64,000 nt of DNA from positions 62,001 to 126,000 of the forward strand of contig JAPDRN010000095.1 of assembly GCA_030247855.1 (NCBI GenBank). Direction: 5' to 3'. Under the pieces are notes generated by a model. The model had not been told where the DNA came from. It was given only the letters and a program-made list of their open reading frames with translations, and did no database searches. The position numbers were made by a program, and so were the translations under genes. Each line of letters opens with the position of its first letter. The first letter of the stretch is position 1. Below are positions 34,433-46,063 of this stretch, one piece after another. The stretch is from Knufia peltigerae (taxonomy: Eukaryota > Ascomycota > Eurotiomycetes > Chaetothyriales > Trichomeriaceae).

Positions 34433-35524
34433 ATGGCGATCACTAACGAGGCAACTTCAGCTAACTTCACAATCCCTACAGTGGACATATCCCCCTATTT
34501 GGATGATAACCATTCCATGGAGGCAGACCAAGTGATCGAGCAAATTCGCGCTGCATGTGCCACTAGTGGCTTCTTTCAAATCACTGGTCATGGCATACCT
34601 GATTCCTTGCAGGCTGATATCTTCGCAGCTGCAAAGGCAGTCTTTGCACTGCCCGACGAGGACAAACGTAAATTAGCCGGCGTGCCTGGGAGAGGATACG
34701 AAATAATTGGTTCTCAAATCCTCGAACCAGGTAAGAAGCCTGATCTCAAGGAGGTGAGCTTTTCCATTTTCATCGATCAAATCTGGTAGATCTGAGAAAG
34801 TCAGGGATTCATGATAGGGCGAGAGATTCCTGACAATAAGCCCCCATATCGACCATTTCAGCAAGCAAATATATGGCCTGAGACGAGTCAGATCCCTGAA
34901 GCCCAGTTCAAGAAGCCTCTTCTCGAATATCAGCAAGCACTGTCGACCTTGTCTGTCCAGCTGATGCACATATTGGCCAGAGGGTTGAGAGGTTTTGACA
35001 CAACGGTCTTCGCGGAATACTGCAAAGACCCCATTGCCAACGTCAGATTGTTGCACTATCCACCGCATCCGCAGACGGATGATCCAAATCTAGTTGGCGC
35101 TGGAGCACACACAGATTTCGGTGCCATCACGCTTCTGCTTCAGGACGGGCATTCCGGTCTCCAAGTATTGAACCACCACACAAATCAATTCGTCGACGTG
35201 CCACCTCAGGCACATGCATACGTGGTGAATATTGGTGACATGCTGGAGACTTGGACCGGTGGGCAATACAAGTCTAACATACACCGAGTTGTAGGTTTAC
35301 CCTACCGGAGATTCAGATGTCGAAATTGACTCCTTTGTGCTGAGAAGAAGTCCACACACTGATTTGCTGTCCAGATAAATACGAGCGGTACGGATAGGTA
35401 CAGTGTACCGTTCTTTTATGATGGCGCTCCAGACTGTGTGATCAAGCCGCTGGATGGGTCCAAGGGGGAGGAATTCACCGTCGAGGAGCACATGCTCTCA
35501 AGATACCAGGCAACCTATGGGTGA
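34433..35524 (+). CDS. 2-oxoglutarate/Fe(II)-dependent oxygenase (isopenicillin-N-synthase-like)
   Basis: Three exons, 34433-34753, 34805-35290 and 35375-35524, all joined in phase 0, give 318 residues. The N-terminal DIOX_N region starts IPTVDISPYLDD and includes CATSGFFQITGHGIP. The jelly-roll core has the iron ligands His209 and Asp211 (HTDFGAITLL) and His267 (SNIHRV), and the 2-oxoglutarate clamp Arg277-x-Ser279 (RYSVPFF). All expected metal and co-substrate residues are present. Enzymes of this group hydroxylate, desaturate or cyclise small molecules in secondary metabolism or catabolism; the substrate cannot be named. Divergent to a Zn2Cys6 regulator, it looks like a minimal regulator-plus-oxygenase module without a visible backbone synthase. 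Confidence 0.93.
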
Positions 35525-37739
35525 GAGAGCGGAATTGGTACTTACCCAAGCTATTCGCACTAGCACCACAAATGCGCAGATCTCAGCATGTGCTCGCAAA
35601 TGTGGTAAAAGCTTCTTAGGGGAAGTTGTCCCGTGCTACGGACAACTCAGAGACCTGAGTAAATACCGTCCTTCACGCATGTGGACGGGCCCGCAGTCTG
35701 GTGTTTCATCTCGCATCATGGAGATTATGTGAACAGTGAAATTGTTGGTTCCTTCTTGCCCCTCGGAAGGCCTAAGTGAGACAGTGACGATGGTGAAGCA
35801 AGGAAAGACTTGATAGATTGGTAGACTACCAGCAGCATCGCTGCATTGATCGTTTTCGGTGCGATCGTCTCGATGATCTTCAAGTAGAGTAAAAGTGTGG
35901 CAGCCTGGTCGATGTCTTGGGGACGGGCCTTTCCATGATTTCCAAGGCGGGGAACTCACTCTCATGGAGCAAGTCGTTTCACAGGTACATGTGAAAGGCA
36001 TCGCTGTCGAAGTACTGTACAGTAAAATTCAGAAGGGGCATCATGTAGAAACTCCCAACTCTGCCGGGACAGGAGAGAAGACCGTGTCGAGTAAATGCGC
36101 CGACCAGATGTGGGTAGCCTTAATTTTCGTTCCCGGGTCTTCCTCTAACCTCGTCCTTTCTAGAGTACCAGTGTGGATACGAAAATAGTTGGACTCTGGT
36201 CGTAGAGGGCAGTACCCTGTCGCGCTACCAGATGAGTTCCTACAGAGTAAAATGTCAAGGATGGCATTCTACAGTATGCTCCGTGCAGTAGACACCCTAT
36301 GCTTTTTCTTACGCTTCTTCACAGGGAGAGAGCCTTGCCGAAGAACTTCACTGACGTTTCCGGCGTAGCAATGAAGGTGGAGTTGGTAGAGACGTCAGTG
36401 GAGATGGAAGGAGTTTCATAGGAGGACAGAAGAATTTTCTCTGCCCACGAATACACCAACCTGACGTGACAAGTCATCATGTACGCTGACATTGACACAT
36501 CAGCTGCTGCGAGAAGATTGTATGTAAAGCACACGAAGAGAGCCTTCCGAACATTTTCGCCTCTCCGGCAGGCCACCTTCTTTCTGCCTTCTGCCTTTTG
36601 TCACATTAATGGTCTCTGTCCACACAACAAGTGATACCAGTAGAGTCAGAGGAGAAATTGAAACCCTCTCACAAATACATTTACTGAGACCCCCATTTTC
36701 TAAGCTGCCCCGGTTATCTTGAATTGCTCCGCCTAAAGACTCGTAAAGAGGTCGCCTTAGGTAAGATTGTTTCGATAAGCGTGTGGTTCGGCCAGAACGG
36801 TACCCTGGTTCGGCAGATGGGCTTCTTGGATTCGTGACCGAGACGCAGGAACTGACGGGAGCATTTGCTCAAAATGTTCTGGTCCGATGCAGGGGCATAC
36901 GCTACTCTTGATCGACAAGGCTCACAGGAGAGCAAACCTCCTTCCAACCTCTGGTGGAGCTCCGACCCGCCACCCGCGAACTTTTCCTTCAGTTCTCCTT
37001 CTACTCACAATTCCTCCACAGAGTCAAAAGGCCATCTGCGAGCAGACGTACTGTACTGTTACACGCTTTGAAAATAATGCTTGCTAGCCTTACCTCTGCC
37101 AACCTAATCCACCCGAGGTGCCTCGGTTTCCGCTGAAGAAATTTGCACGACAAAGCAACATGTTTTCCACCTGGCTCTCGGATAGATTCTTTCCCTCTGT
37201 CTGTACAGTTACATGTGATAGTCCTGGAATTCCATTCTCAGCTACAACCGGATTCAAGCGACGGTGGCCAAGGATGACGCCCAACCCTACCCCGTCGACG
37301 CTTCAGGTAGGTTTATGTCCACAGCGGCCCCATAAACCGTTGAGTTGGTTTAGCCGGTGCCAGAATGAGCTTCAACTGGAATCCCAGTCATGAAATAATA
37401 TCCACTTCTCCACAGCAGAACCAGGTACAACTAGGAACGATGGATCGATGGGACGTGGTATTGGAGGGGGGAATCTGATCCTTGATCGCCTCTCGCCTCT
37501 CGCCTCGAATGGAACAGCTGAAGAATACTCCGTAGTCACTACTACACTACATACATGCTTGCTCGCCCACGACGATTGACAGATGACAGACGTGGGAGAG
37601 GAACTTGTTGGTCCATCGTGGATTTGACCTACACATACCTACTGTACACTACCTTTTCGATTCTACTGTACTGTACAAACCACCGCCTCCGCCGCCTCTT
37701 CTTCTTCTTCTCCTGACCATATTTTCAACCTTTGCAACC
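35525..37739. other. Gene-free stretch of about 2.2 kb
   Basis: The longest gap in the window. The small frames on both strands (longest about 120 codons) have no protein character. It holds a TACTCCGTA at 37526-37534 and, just before the next gene, a pyrimidine tract with cttcttcttcttctcc near 37697-37713 that probably lies in the 5' leader of the CFEM receptor. I see no remnant of a transposon. Confidence 0.4.
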
Positions 37740-39608
37740 ATGGCTGCCGGACAGTCAGCAACGGAACAACTGTTGGCTGCGCTGCCCAAATGCGCGGTAC
37801 GCACTACAACCCCCGAACGACGTTGAGATTCACCAAACTAATGATATGAGCAATCTACAGGCCGCCTGTGCCCAGTCTATACTCCCGTCCTCGACATGTT
37901 CGTTGACCGACGTCGCATGTCTTTGTGCCGATGCGCCTATCCTTGGTCAAATTGAACAGTGCAGCACAGCCAACTGTACAGTTATCGAGGCTCTGAGTAA
38001 GTTGGAAATCCCAAGACCGGACCGGACAATGAGGAGGGTCACCTCGAATCTTTTTCTGACCAAAATCGCTTTCTCAGGTGCCTTTAATGCGACCCAGACA
38101 GCATGCGGTGTCACACCGACCGACCTATCACAGACCTACATCATTGTCACGTCGATATTCCTTGCTTTGGCAGTTTTGTTCTATCTGATTCGGCTCTACG
38201 TTCGGCCGCCATTGACTCCGGGATTCCGTATCGACGACGGCATTATGCTGGTTGCGACTGTACGTACTCGTCGAACGACACATGCTTCCAATCCGCCCTC
38301 GAAGTTATTGATCAGACTAACGTGTGTATCTCTCTAGCTTACGGTTGTCGTATTCACGGCGCTCAATTTGCAGGGTACATATCCTTCCCACTCCCTTATC
38401 CCTTCAGTCAAGTGGAAAAGCTCTCTGACTTGTAATGTGTGTAGCTGCGAACAAAGGTCTTGGAAAGGACATATGGAACGTTGAACCCGACAACATCGAC
38501 ATTGTCTTGAAGGTATTGTACCTCGAATTCGGAAATAGCATTCGGACCAGTATTGTGACTGAGTGACTGACTTTGTTTTTCGACAGGACTTTTTCATTGG
38601 CGAGTTCTTGTACATCTTCATCAGCGTCGTCACCAAGTTGGCCGTCTTGGCCTTCTACCTCAAGGTCTTTTCGCAGCCGTATTTCCAAAAGGCCGCATAC
38701 CTCGTCATGGGTCTATGTCTCTCCTACTTCGTCTCGTACATGTTTGTGCTCGGCTTCGAGTGCACACCGGTGTCGTTCTTCTGGGAACAGTGGCGGGACC
38801 CCTCCGCTGGAACATGCATCAACATCAACGCCGGAGGTTGGGCGGCTGCGGCGATCAACATCGCTCTCGACGTGGCCATCCTCGCCCTGCCGGTGCCGGT
38901 CATCCTCAGACTTCAAATCTCTCGGCAACAAAAACTTCAAGTGTTGAGCATGTTTGGAGTTGGATCATTGTGAGTCTTTTTTTTCCCGTCCCATCTCTCG
39001 ATCCATGTCAATACAGAGCTTCTCCATACTGATACCGTGTCTCTGTCACTCTCCAGGATCACTGTCGTCAGCATCATAAGACTTCAATCACTCATCAAAT
39101 TTGCAAAAGATTCCAACGTAACATGTGAGCTCTTTTTTTCCTGTTCCTCTTTGGCATATTACATCAACACCAACTAACCCTTTTCCACTACCTAGACCAT
39201 CTTTATTCCATCTCCATTTGGAGTTCTCTCGAATTGTACATCAGTATCGTTTGCGCATGCATGCCCGCTGCCCGTTTGTTCCTCCAGAGATGCTGGCCGT
39301 CGCGATTCGGCACGACAAAAGACCACGCAGGCTCTTACCTCCGTCAGTCAAGTACTTCTCACGGCGGTGGCGGTCCACGGCAAGGTCCTCCTCAACCACC
39401 ACCTCCGCAATATCAGCCGCAACAACCGCTCAGTGCGAACCCTAACGATCGCATCTATATGTCCAAATCTGCATCCTATGATGTTAATGTATCACAAGTA
39501 CCGGGAAGGAGGGACGACGTGGAACTCAGCGAGTCGGACGGGTGGTTGGCGACCTCGAAAGGAGGTAGAGGATACATGTCGTCTTCGAACAATCATGAAA
39601 GGTACTAG
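37740..39608 (+). CDS. CFEM-domain seven-transmembrane receptor (Pth11-like)
   Basis: About nine exons; the first are 37740-37796, 37861-37996, 38078-38259 and one starting 38338, and the last ends at 39608. The frame is kept at every join I checked. After the start, the spliced chain shows eight cysteines in the CFEM spacing (PKCA, ACAQS, STC, VACLCAD, EQC, NCT, TACGV). Seven hydrophobic segments follow, beginning IIVTSIFLALAVLFYLIRL and including FFIGEFLYIFISVVTKLAVLAF and AAAINIALDVAILALPVPVIL. The tail is Gly/Pro/Gln/Ser-rich and cytosolic. CFEM receptors of this type include Pth11 of the rice blast fungus, a surface sensor. The N-terminus lacks an obvious signal peptide before the first Cys, which is unusual for an external CFEM domain; an earlier start or exon may be missing. 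Confidence 0.85.
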
Positions 39609-39822
39609 GGCAAGTGGCATTCAAGTACGCTGTCTACCTCTACCTCTACCAATCTTTCTCCCTGCGGACAAAAAGCTATCTCTTTCAGCAGTGACGTGTA
39701 CAAATGTAATATTTCTCTTGTACATACAATGTACAACCACTCACAACCTGTGTCCAAAAAATATGCTCCTATTTATCTGAGGTTTTCCAAAATCACCGGC
39801 CTGCCGCAACGGCCGGATTGAG

Positions 39823-41094
39823 TCATGTTTGTTCCTTACTCACAACCTCCAAGATCGACTGGGAGTCGTTCGACAGACACCACTGGATCGAATCAACAAT
39901 CACCTTGTCCCATTTGTTTGTGGACCATAGATTTTGAAACCTCCTGAATCCATGAGGCAAACCGGGGAACACATAAGTCTTTGTTGGTACTCTGAGTGCG
40001 TCAAAGATTTATCAGCATCATCATCACAATACGTTCCATTGAATAAAGCGAGGGGCGTTTGACGAGACTTACTCGTTCTTCTTTAATTTTTCTGCATAAT
40101 AAAGTCCCTCGTCTCTCAACAGATCCTGTCCGGCAACAAGACAACTCGTCTTTGGTAAACCTTGGATGACGGTGTCGTCGGTCAATGCGACGTTGAAGCT
40201 TGGGTCCGACACGGCTTCGGGTCCGAGAAGGTCGGCAAAAACTTTCAAGATGGACCATGGCAACACGGGAGCGTTTTGGTTTTGGTTGAAACTACTGAGG
40301 GCCTCTTTCGCCAAAGGGTTTGCTGAAGGGTGCAACAACCAAGGACTGGCCAGTACTTGACCCAGGATCGTCACCGCTGGTGCCGCCGCTTGGCCTGACT
40401 GCAGGAGTCGTTGTCGATGATGATGTACGGCAATCGACGCCGCGAGACCTCCACCGGCAGACACACCGCCGACCACCACCTTCGAAGGGTCACCACCGAA
40501 GTCGGTCGCGTGAGTCGACAACCATACCAAAGAATCCCACGCGTCGTTGAATTGAGTGGGCCAGGGGAACTCTGGAGTGTGTCGATAGTTGACATTGACG
40601 ACGACCAGGGGGAAAGAAGAATCGCCCACCAAACGTGAGCAAGTACCATCTTCCGAGTCGACATTCCCCAGGAGGTGTCCACCACCGTGGAAGTACAAGT
40701 ATATCGGTAGACCTGTACCTGAACTTGCACTCGAACTGGCATTTGTTGCGAGCACTTTCGGTTTATACACTCTGGCAGTTATATTTTGAGAATCCCTGGT
40801 GAGAATCGAGTAGTCTTGCCATGCCACTTTTTCTTTCAGACCTAAAGAGCAGCGTATCAATCAGCATGACTTGGCTCGCTCGAATCATAAGGAGTGGACA
40901 CTGGACTGAAACTAGAGATCCCACCTACCTAACGCCTTGACTTGTTCTTGTGCCGCCACCGTTCGACCGGCGTTGGTCAGTGACCGCATCTCCAAGATAG
41001 GGAGGTGTAGTGGTGGTGCCGGCACTTCGCCTGTCGATTTGATAAAGTCCTCCCATTCTGCCACGGGTCCTTGGTAGTCTGAATAATTACCCAT
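39823..41094 (-). CDS. Alpha/beta hydrolase of the hormone-sensitive-lipase (esterase) family
   Basis: Three exons, 41094-40929, 40841-40073 and 39991-39823, give 367 residues. The oxyanion-hole motif HGGG is in YFHGGGHLLG. The nucleophile elbow is GVSAGGG with the catalytic Ser in the middle. The catalytic His is in LPHGF of the last exon, and the Asp should lie in AGQDLLRDEG. No signal peptide is seen (MGNYSDYQGPVAEW), so the enzyme is intracellular. It should hydrolyse short-chain carboxylic esters. It lies tail-to-tail with the receptor gene. Substrate unknown. Confidence 0.92.
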
Positions 41095-41728
41095 GATGTG
41101 TCGGTGTAGCCTTGTAAGAAATGTAACTTACGAGAGATCACTTTGACTCGCGTTGCAAATAAATATACACAAACACTTCTTCGTATCGTTCGGCTGGTGA
41201 CTGTGAACTGTTGAATTCCCCAAGGAACGATTGCCGAAGTACCGACGACAAAAGTGTTTTGGTTATACCGAGTTAACCGGGTTTTTTGATCAACCTTGAA
41301 ACATCACATTTATACCGACTCTGTAGATTGATTTATTGTTTAATCTTTTGGCAAGTACTCTGTAGGAGAGAGTAAGTAGCTCTTGTGTGAAAAACATCGA
41401 ATGCTTCCAACAGTTCAAGGGTCTCCACTTTGAATGGCTTGAGATTGATTATACCTGACGCCGTAAACATCTTCAAGACACTTTGACGGGGAAATTGACA
41501 AGGATAACGCACAATGCCATTGCTAGTAAACCTGGTGTTTATTGAAAGTCTGACAAAACAATTGTATGGTAGTGATTCAAATCTCACAAGACTAGCTGAT
41601 CAAACGAATGACAAACACCTTCTACACCATCGGTCTTTCTCTTTATCTCAACCTATCATTCTTCTCCGACTTGCCCTTCTTGAATTGTCCAACTCTCACC
41701 TGATATATACGTGAGGAGACTGACTGCT
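41095..41728. other. Intergenic region between esterase and flavin-reductase-like genes
   Basis: About 630 A+T-richer bases. It holds the esterase promoter and the 3' end of the next gene. No supported gene or repeat. Confidence 0.35.
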
Positions 41729-42481
41729 TTACTGATTGTTAGAAGCGACCAGTCCAATAACATGTTCGGCGGCGTCATCCTTCACCACGTCGTCTTCGTC
41801 ATCGCCATGAACGTCCTTGACTTTTCCCGAAAGGTCGGACAAAGGACGATACATTTCCTCTTCAATGTCGGCCAGGTTCGAATGCTCGATTTTCCCTTGC
41901 TTCAAGCCGTACAGGTCGCAAAACATCATGATCATGGGCTTCCACTTGTCAGCGTCGACCCGGTTGCGATGACCTTCCATCCTCAGGTTCTCGTGGATGC
42001 TGACCCGGAGGATCCTGACCTCGACCAGGAGGATGAGACCCTCGGCGGGTCTGCCTCCGAACATCTTGTGGGAGGTGACCAGCTCGGCTTCCATGATGAC
42101 GGGACACTCTTTGATCCCCGGACACGCGACGTTCTTGGACGGGCGCGGCGTCAAGCCCGCGATGCCGAACTTGTCCTTGACGAAGCGGTATCCACGAGGT
42201 CGTTTGCCCTCGGGAACAGGGTCGGTGCCTGTAGTCCCCGCAAGCGCGTTGATCGCGTCGGCCATCTTGTCGGAGGCGAGATTCAGGACGCACTGTTTAG
42301 TGCGCAAGATGTTTTGGGTCGTTTGGGACGATGCGTCGAGGCCGAGGACGCCACCATGACCGAGCCAGAACGCCGAGGACATGGGACCGATGTTGGTGGT
42401 TCCGTCTGGATTATTGCTGGAGATGAGAACTACCGGAGTACCCCAGTAGAGAATGGCGGGAGAAATATCTTGGTGCTCCAT
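41729..42481 (-). CDS. Flavin reductase-like (FMN-binding split-barrel) protein
   Basis: Intronless, 250 residues. The N-terminal half is the split-barrel flavin reductase fold: ILYWGTPVVLISSNNPDG, then IGPMSSAFWLGHGGVLGLD, where such proteins hold FMN. CVLNLASDKMADAINAL and GIKECPVIMEAELV follow, as in flavoredoxin-like proteins. The C-terminal tail is acidic (KDVHGDDEDDVVKDD). Members either supply reduced flavin to a partner or reduce a substrate directly. No partner monooxygenase is adjacent. Function is uncertain beyond flavin binding. Confidence 0.88.
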   Translation of the reverse strand: MEHQDISPAILYWGTPVVLISSNNPDGTTNIGPMSSAFWLGHGGVLGLDASSQTTQNILRTKQCVLNLASDKMADAINALAGTTGTDPVPEGKRPRGYRFVKDKFGIAGLTPRPSKNVACPGIKECPVIMEAELVTSHKMFGGRPAEGLILLVEVRILRVSIHENLRMEGHRNRVDADKWKPMIMMFCDLYGLKQGKIEHSNLADIEEEMYRPLSDLSGKVKDVHGDDEDDVVKDDAAEHVIGLVASNNQ

Positions 42482-43166
42482 GTTAGACCTGAAATCTTGT
42501 GGTCTGCTTGCGGTGTTTTCGTAGTGTTTTCGTAGTGTGGTGGTGGTGATGGTGGAACGGTCGACAAAGTATTGTTCGAGGGCGGGCTATTTGTACTTTT
42601 ACAAGCCCTCAAATTCGACGCAGCGACATCCGCAAGTTGTTCTCCTGATATACTCATTGTGTGTCCACTTGGAACAGAATATCTCCATGGACCTTGAGAA
42701 TGTTATCTGATTTTCTGCAACTTGATGCAGATGTCGACTTAAGTTTGCTCCAAAACTGAATCTCTCTAGGGGATCTTACTGGCCATTTCGAGAGCAGTAC
42801 CAGTTCAGGCTGGCGCTATCTTCCTGGATCATGTCTTCATTAACCGGGTTTGACCTAGCTCTTGCGACGACTTCCACTGATTCGTGAGTGTGCATACTTC
42901 GTAGAATACCGGGGTTGTTGTTGATGAGGAAGTGACCAATCAACGAGCAATTCTGAGCTTGTTGCGGTTGAAAATTGTGGACCCCCAATATGTCGCTATA
43001 CTTTGAGCAAGGATTTTTGTATTGCTTCATATCCATCCATGGGTGCCGATCAGGCGCAGGATATTGTTGCACATGTGTAGCCTTATCGCGAGACCACTCA
43101 AGTTCTAGCATTTTCTGGACACTGTCTACAAACGGGTTCCAAGCATTTCCTGAGAGCTATCACTCT
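42482..43166. other. Intergenic region upstream of the flavin-reductase-like gene
   Basis: About 685 bases. A 111-codon minus-strand frame at 42776-43111 has some protein-like composition but no recognised domain and no neighbouring exon I could join, so it is not called as a gene. Confidence 0.35.
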
Positions 43167-45632
43167 TCAAGTTTGGTCTGACTCTCCAGCCAAATAAGTA
43201 GGCTTCTCAAGCTCCATGGATCCTGCTTCATCTACCACTTGCACATGATGAAGTTCCTCGTCGATGGCGGTTTTGCGCTCCTCCCACTCAGGGACCTTGG
43301 CTAATTTCTCTCGTAGCTCCTTGATCTCTTTATCCATGCTGAATTTTTCAGCTTCGGTGCCAATCTTGACCAGTTCCCAATCATACCCTTCGTCGCCCAA
43401 GCCGAGTATGAGATTGGAAGTGTGATATTTCCGTAGGCTGGCACGGGTAGAGAGTGTGATCACGGTGATGCCCCGGTCTTTACACCGCTCATACAGTAGC
43501 CCTTCGACATCCGAGGAAACCGCACTTGTCCCTTCATCCAGAAATGCATATCTCGGTTCATGATATAGGAGCCGCGCAAACGCCATGCGCTGTTTCTCTC
43601 CACCCGAGAGGACGTCTTTCCATTCTTTCCGTGTATCCCAACCTCCTTCGCGTGCGAGAAGGTGGCCAAGTTTGACGTCCTCGAGAACTCTCTCTAGTTC
43701 ACTGTCGCGACGTTCATTCTCACGCATATCGATCTCGGTATGAGGATAAATCACTTGATCACGCAATGTGCCCACGCTGAGGTATGGCCGCTGAGGGATG
43801 AACATTATCCCGTCTTGACCATTGTTACGTGGTCGCGAGACAAGCCCCCTGAAGACAGGCCAGAGGCCAGCGACGATCCTTGCGATGGCGGACTTGCCTA
43901 CACCGTTGCTTCCAGAGATCAGAAGATGCTCGCCACTGTGTACCACGAATGAAAGAGACTCGATGAGTTCTTCTCCTCCGTAGGGATAAAGGGATGGGGC
44001 AACAATAGGAACATCTTCAAGACGGACGCCATCAAAGCCAGCATGTAGCGTTCCCTGTACATCAGCCAGAGAGAACAACTCGGCTCTACTGGAATAACGC
44101 CGAGTACCTTGACCATAGGCGTTCGCATGTACCCGGTGAAGGGTGGAGATGAGTTGATATACTCGTGATGTGTAGCCAGCGAGCTCCGAGAGATCCTTGA
44201 TGCTGTACATCATTCTTCCGCCGGCATCGGCAAGCGAAAGCATGAGTCTCTTGTTTGTGATGAAGTCCTTCATGTGAGATCTCTCTCGTGAAAATTCCGA
44301 TACCTCGGCGCCAGAGGACCCGGACGTGTCCAGTAGAGAAGTCAGTCCTGCCCATGCCGGCAAGTAGACGGGGATCGAGGTGATGATGTATCCAAAGGCT
44401 GACCACGAGTACTTTAGGATAAAGTCCTCGAGCATGTTATAGCGGACTTTGACATTGTAGATCCCTTCCATCCAGCTGCGCAGTTCTCTGAAGGATTTAT
44501 TCAGGTAGACCTTCTCCACGTCTGCGCCGCCATAGAATGCGATTTCTTCGGCATTGGCTATGAGACGGGCATGGAGGCCACGAAAGTCGCCCTCTTTCTT
44601 CCCTTCAACGGCTTTCAATTTCCCGAACGGAGGCGAAAGTCTGCGTAGTAGGGTAGCGGTCGCGAAATAATTGGCCAGAAGTCCGGTCAGCGCTAGAGGA
44701 CCTAGAGATCGGTAAAGTTGATAGTTGAAGACAAAGATATCAACCAACGGTTTTCCTAAAGACGAATATAATGATGCTGCCGACGTACAAAACAAGGTCA
44801 AGTCTTGCGTTATGAACTGATCAGCTCCTTGACCAACGCCGCCGTCCAAGTTCGTGAGTTTATAGTATGTGAGGTTGGAGTTCAGGTATAAGTCGTGTAT
44901 GTATCGTGTAAGTCTGGTTCGGAAGGCAATTGATATCTTTGACTGCAGGAATTTGATCATGGAGTTGGTATAAGAGGCCAATGTACCAACCGACAACCAC
45001 CGCAAAATCCCCAGCATAAAGGATTTGCCTTGGCCCGCGACCAAGTCTCGAACAATAGCGCCGTCCAGTCTAGCAACGACTAGGGACAAGTAGGTCCGCA
45101 GAATCAAAAATACCCCGTGGCTCAACAGCAGTGCTGTCTCTTTACTGCGGAATCGTGGTATCATAATGTTTAGCAGACTGAGAAACTGGTGTAGGAAGGC
45201 CAAGTTGAGGCCGGGTTTTGTCTGAGGGGGTGGACCATGGCCATACGCTGGGGTCGATGCACCACTTGCAATCCTTGTGATCCGAGGAGGCGTCAGGAAT
45301 AACCGTCTATGTGCGTCGAACGTTGTAGGACGAGTAGGATGTATGATGACTTTCGAGGTAGTATTGCCTTTGGGCACGTATATAATGCGCTCGCCGCCTT
45401 TCCCTCTCAGTCCGCTGTTTTTCCTGACGAGTCTTTGCCCTCGAGCCTTCTCTTTGGTCCTTTCCTGCCACCATCTATAGCCGCCATAACTGCTTGAGAG
45501 GATAGAAATGAGGAGAGCTGCGGTTGCGGCAAGCCTGGCGGATCTCGGCGTCCGTTTGATCTGAGTTCGAAAGAGAGAGAGGTAGTGATTATAGAGGACC
45601 ATCAAAGGGTCTTCTTTCGAGTGGACTGGCAT
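43167..45632 (-). CDS. Peroxisomal ABC half-transporter, ABCD family (very-long-chain acyl-CoA import)
   Basis: Intronless, 821 residues. One transmembrane domain and one nucleotide-binding domain, as in Pxa1/Pxa2 of yeast and human ABCD1, which work as dimers in the peroxisomal membrane. The N-terminal hydrophobic segment is at about 32-50. The membrane domain includes the EAA-like NAEEIAFYGGADVEK and ends near 440. The ATPase part has Walker A SGSNGVGKSA, Q-loop FIPQRPY, signature LSGGEKQR and Walker B YAFLDEGTSAVS with the catalytic Glu. The H-loop differs: VITLSTRASLRKYH has Thr where ABCD proteins have His in THRPSLWKYH. A charged helical tail (KEIKELREKLAKVPEWEERK) follows. The family is certain; which of the two fungal paralogues it is remains open. 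Confidence 0.92.
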   Translation of the reverse strand: MPVHSKEDPLMVLYNHYLSLFRTQIKRTPRSARLAATAALLISILSSSYGGYRWWQERTKEKARGQRLVRKNSGLRGKGGERIIYVPKGNTTSKVIIHPTRPTTFDAHRRLFLTPPRITRIASGASTPAYGHGPPPQTKPGLNLAFLHQFLSLLNIMIPRFRSKETALLLSHGVFLILRTYLSLVVARLDGAIVRDLVAGQGKSFMLGILRWLSVGTLASYTNSMIKFLQSKISIAFRTRLTRYIHDLYLNSNLTYYKLTNLDGGVGQGADQFITQDLTLFCTSAASLYSSLGKPLVDIFVFNYQLYRSLGPLALTGLLANYFATATLLRRLSPPFGKLKAVEGKKEGDFRGLHARLIANAEEIAFYGGADVEKVYLNKSFRELRSWMEGIYNVKVRYNMLEDFILKYSWSAFGYIITSIPVYLPAWAGLTSLLDTSGSSGAEVSEFSRERSHMKDFITNKRLMLSLADAGGRMMYSIKDLSELAGYTSRVYQLISTLHRVHANAYGQGTRRYSSRAELFSLADVQGTLHAGFDGVRLEDVPIVAPSLYPYGGEELIESLSFVVHSGEHLLISGSNGVGKSAIARIVAGLWPVFRGLVSRPRNNGQDGIMFIPQRPYLSVGTLRDQVIYPHTEIDMRENERRDSELERVLEDVKLGHLLAREGGWDTRKEWKDVLSGGEKQRMAFARLLYHEPRYAFLDEGTSAVSSDVEGLLYERCKDRGITVITLSTRASLRKYHTSNLILGLGDEGYDWELVKIGTEAEKFSMDKEIKELREKLAKVPEWEERKTAIDEELHHVQVVDEAGSMELEKPTYLAGESDQT

Positions 45633-46063
45633 TCTGTAGAGGTGATTGCGATTGATCTGGCCAGCGCTATTGTCACCTGGCCGAGGAACACATTGTCATC
45701 ACAGGACCATGAGCAGGAGGGACGCCAGGTGTCTTGCTGTCTAATCCTAGGTCATGGAAGGTCGTCGTGCGCAAGGAGAATCTTGACAGGAAGTGAAGTC
45801 GACCGATCAGACGGTTGCCTCGTGTACGCAGCATTGACGCAATGATGGTGTTAAACAAAGTCACGGGCCTCAACGGGGACTTTGGCATGTGAAGTTGTGC
45901 CGAGGCTTGAAGCCTGCGACGTCTCGAATATGCGTGCTATGTATGATTCTCGACAATCCCATGCCACCCAACATTCCATTCTTTTATTAATAGCCAACGA
46001 CAGTCATCTACGAGTTTACAAGAAACCCGAGTCGCTGAAACACTCCTTATCTCATCCAACTTG
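45633..46063. other. Intergenic region between ABCD transporter and 2-hydroxyacid dehydrogenase
   Basis: About 430 bases holding the transporter promoter and the 3' end of the dehydrogenase gene. Nothing else seen. Confidence 0.35.

Noticed and set aside
32091..37739. Secondary-metabolite cluster around the 2OG oxygenase
   Set aside because: No polyketide synthase, NRPS, terpene cyclase or prenyltransferase is visible in the window, so only a regulator-oxygenase pair can be claimed.
41711..42535. Plus-strand 274-codon frame over the flavin-reductase-like gene
   Set aside because: Antisense shadow; the minus strand has the split-barrel motifs.
42776..43111. Minus-strand 111-codon frame
   Set aside because: Some protein-like composition but no recognised family and no splice partner; could be a remnant, not supportable as a gene.
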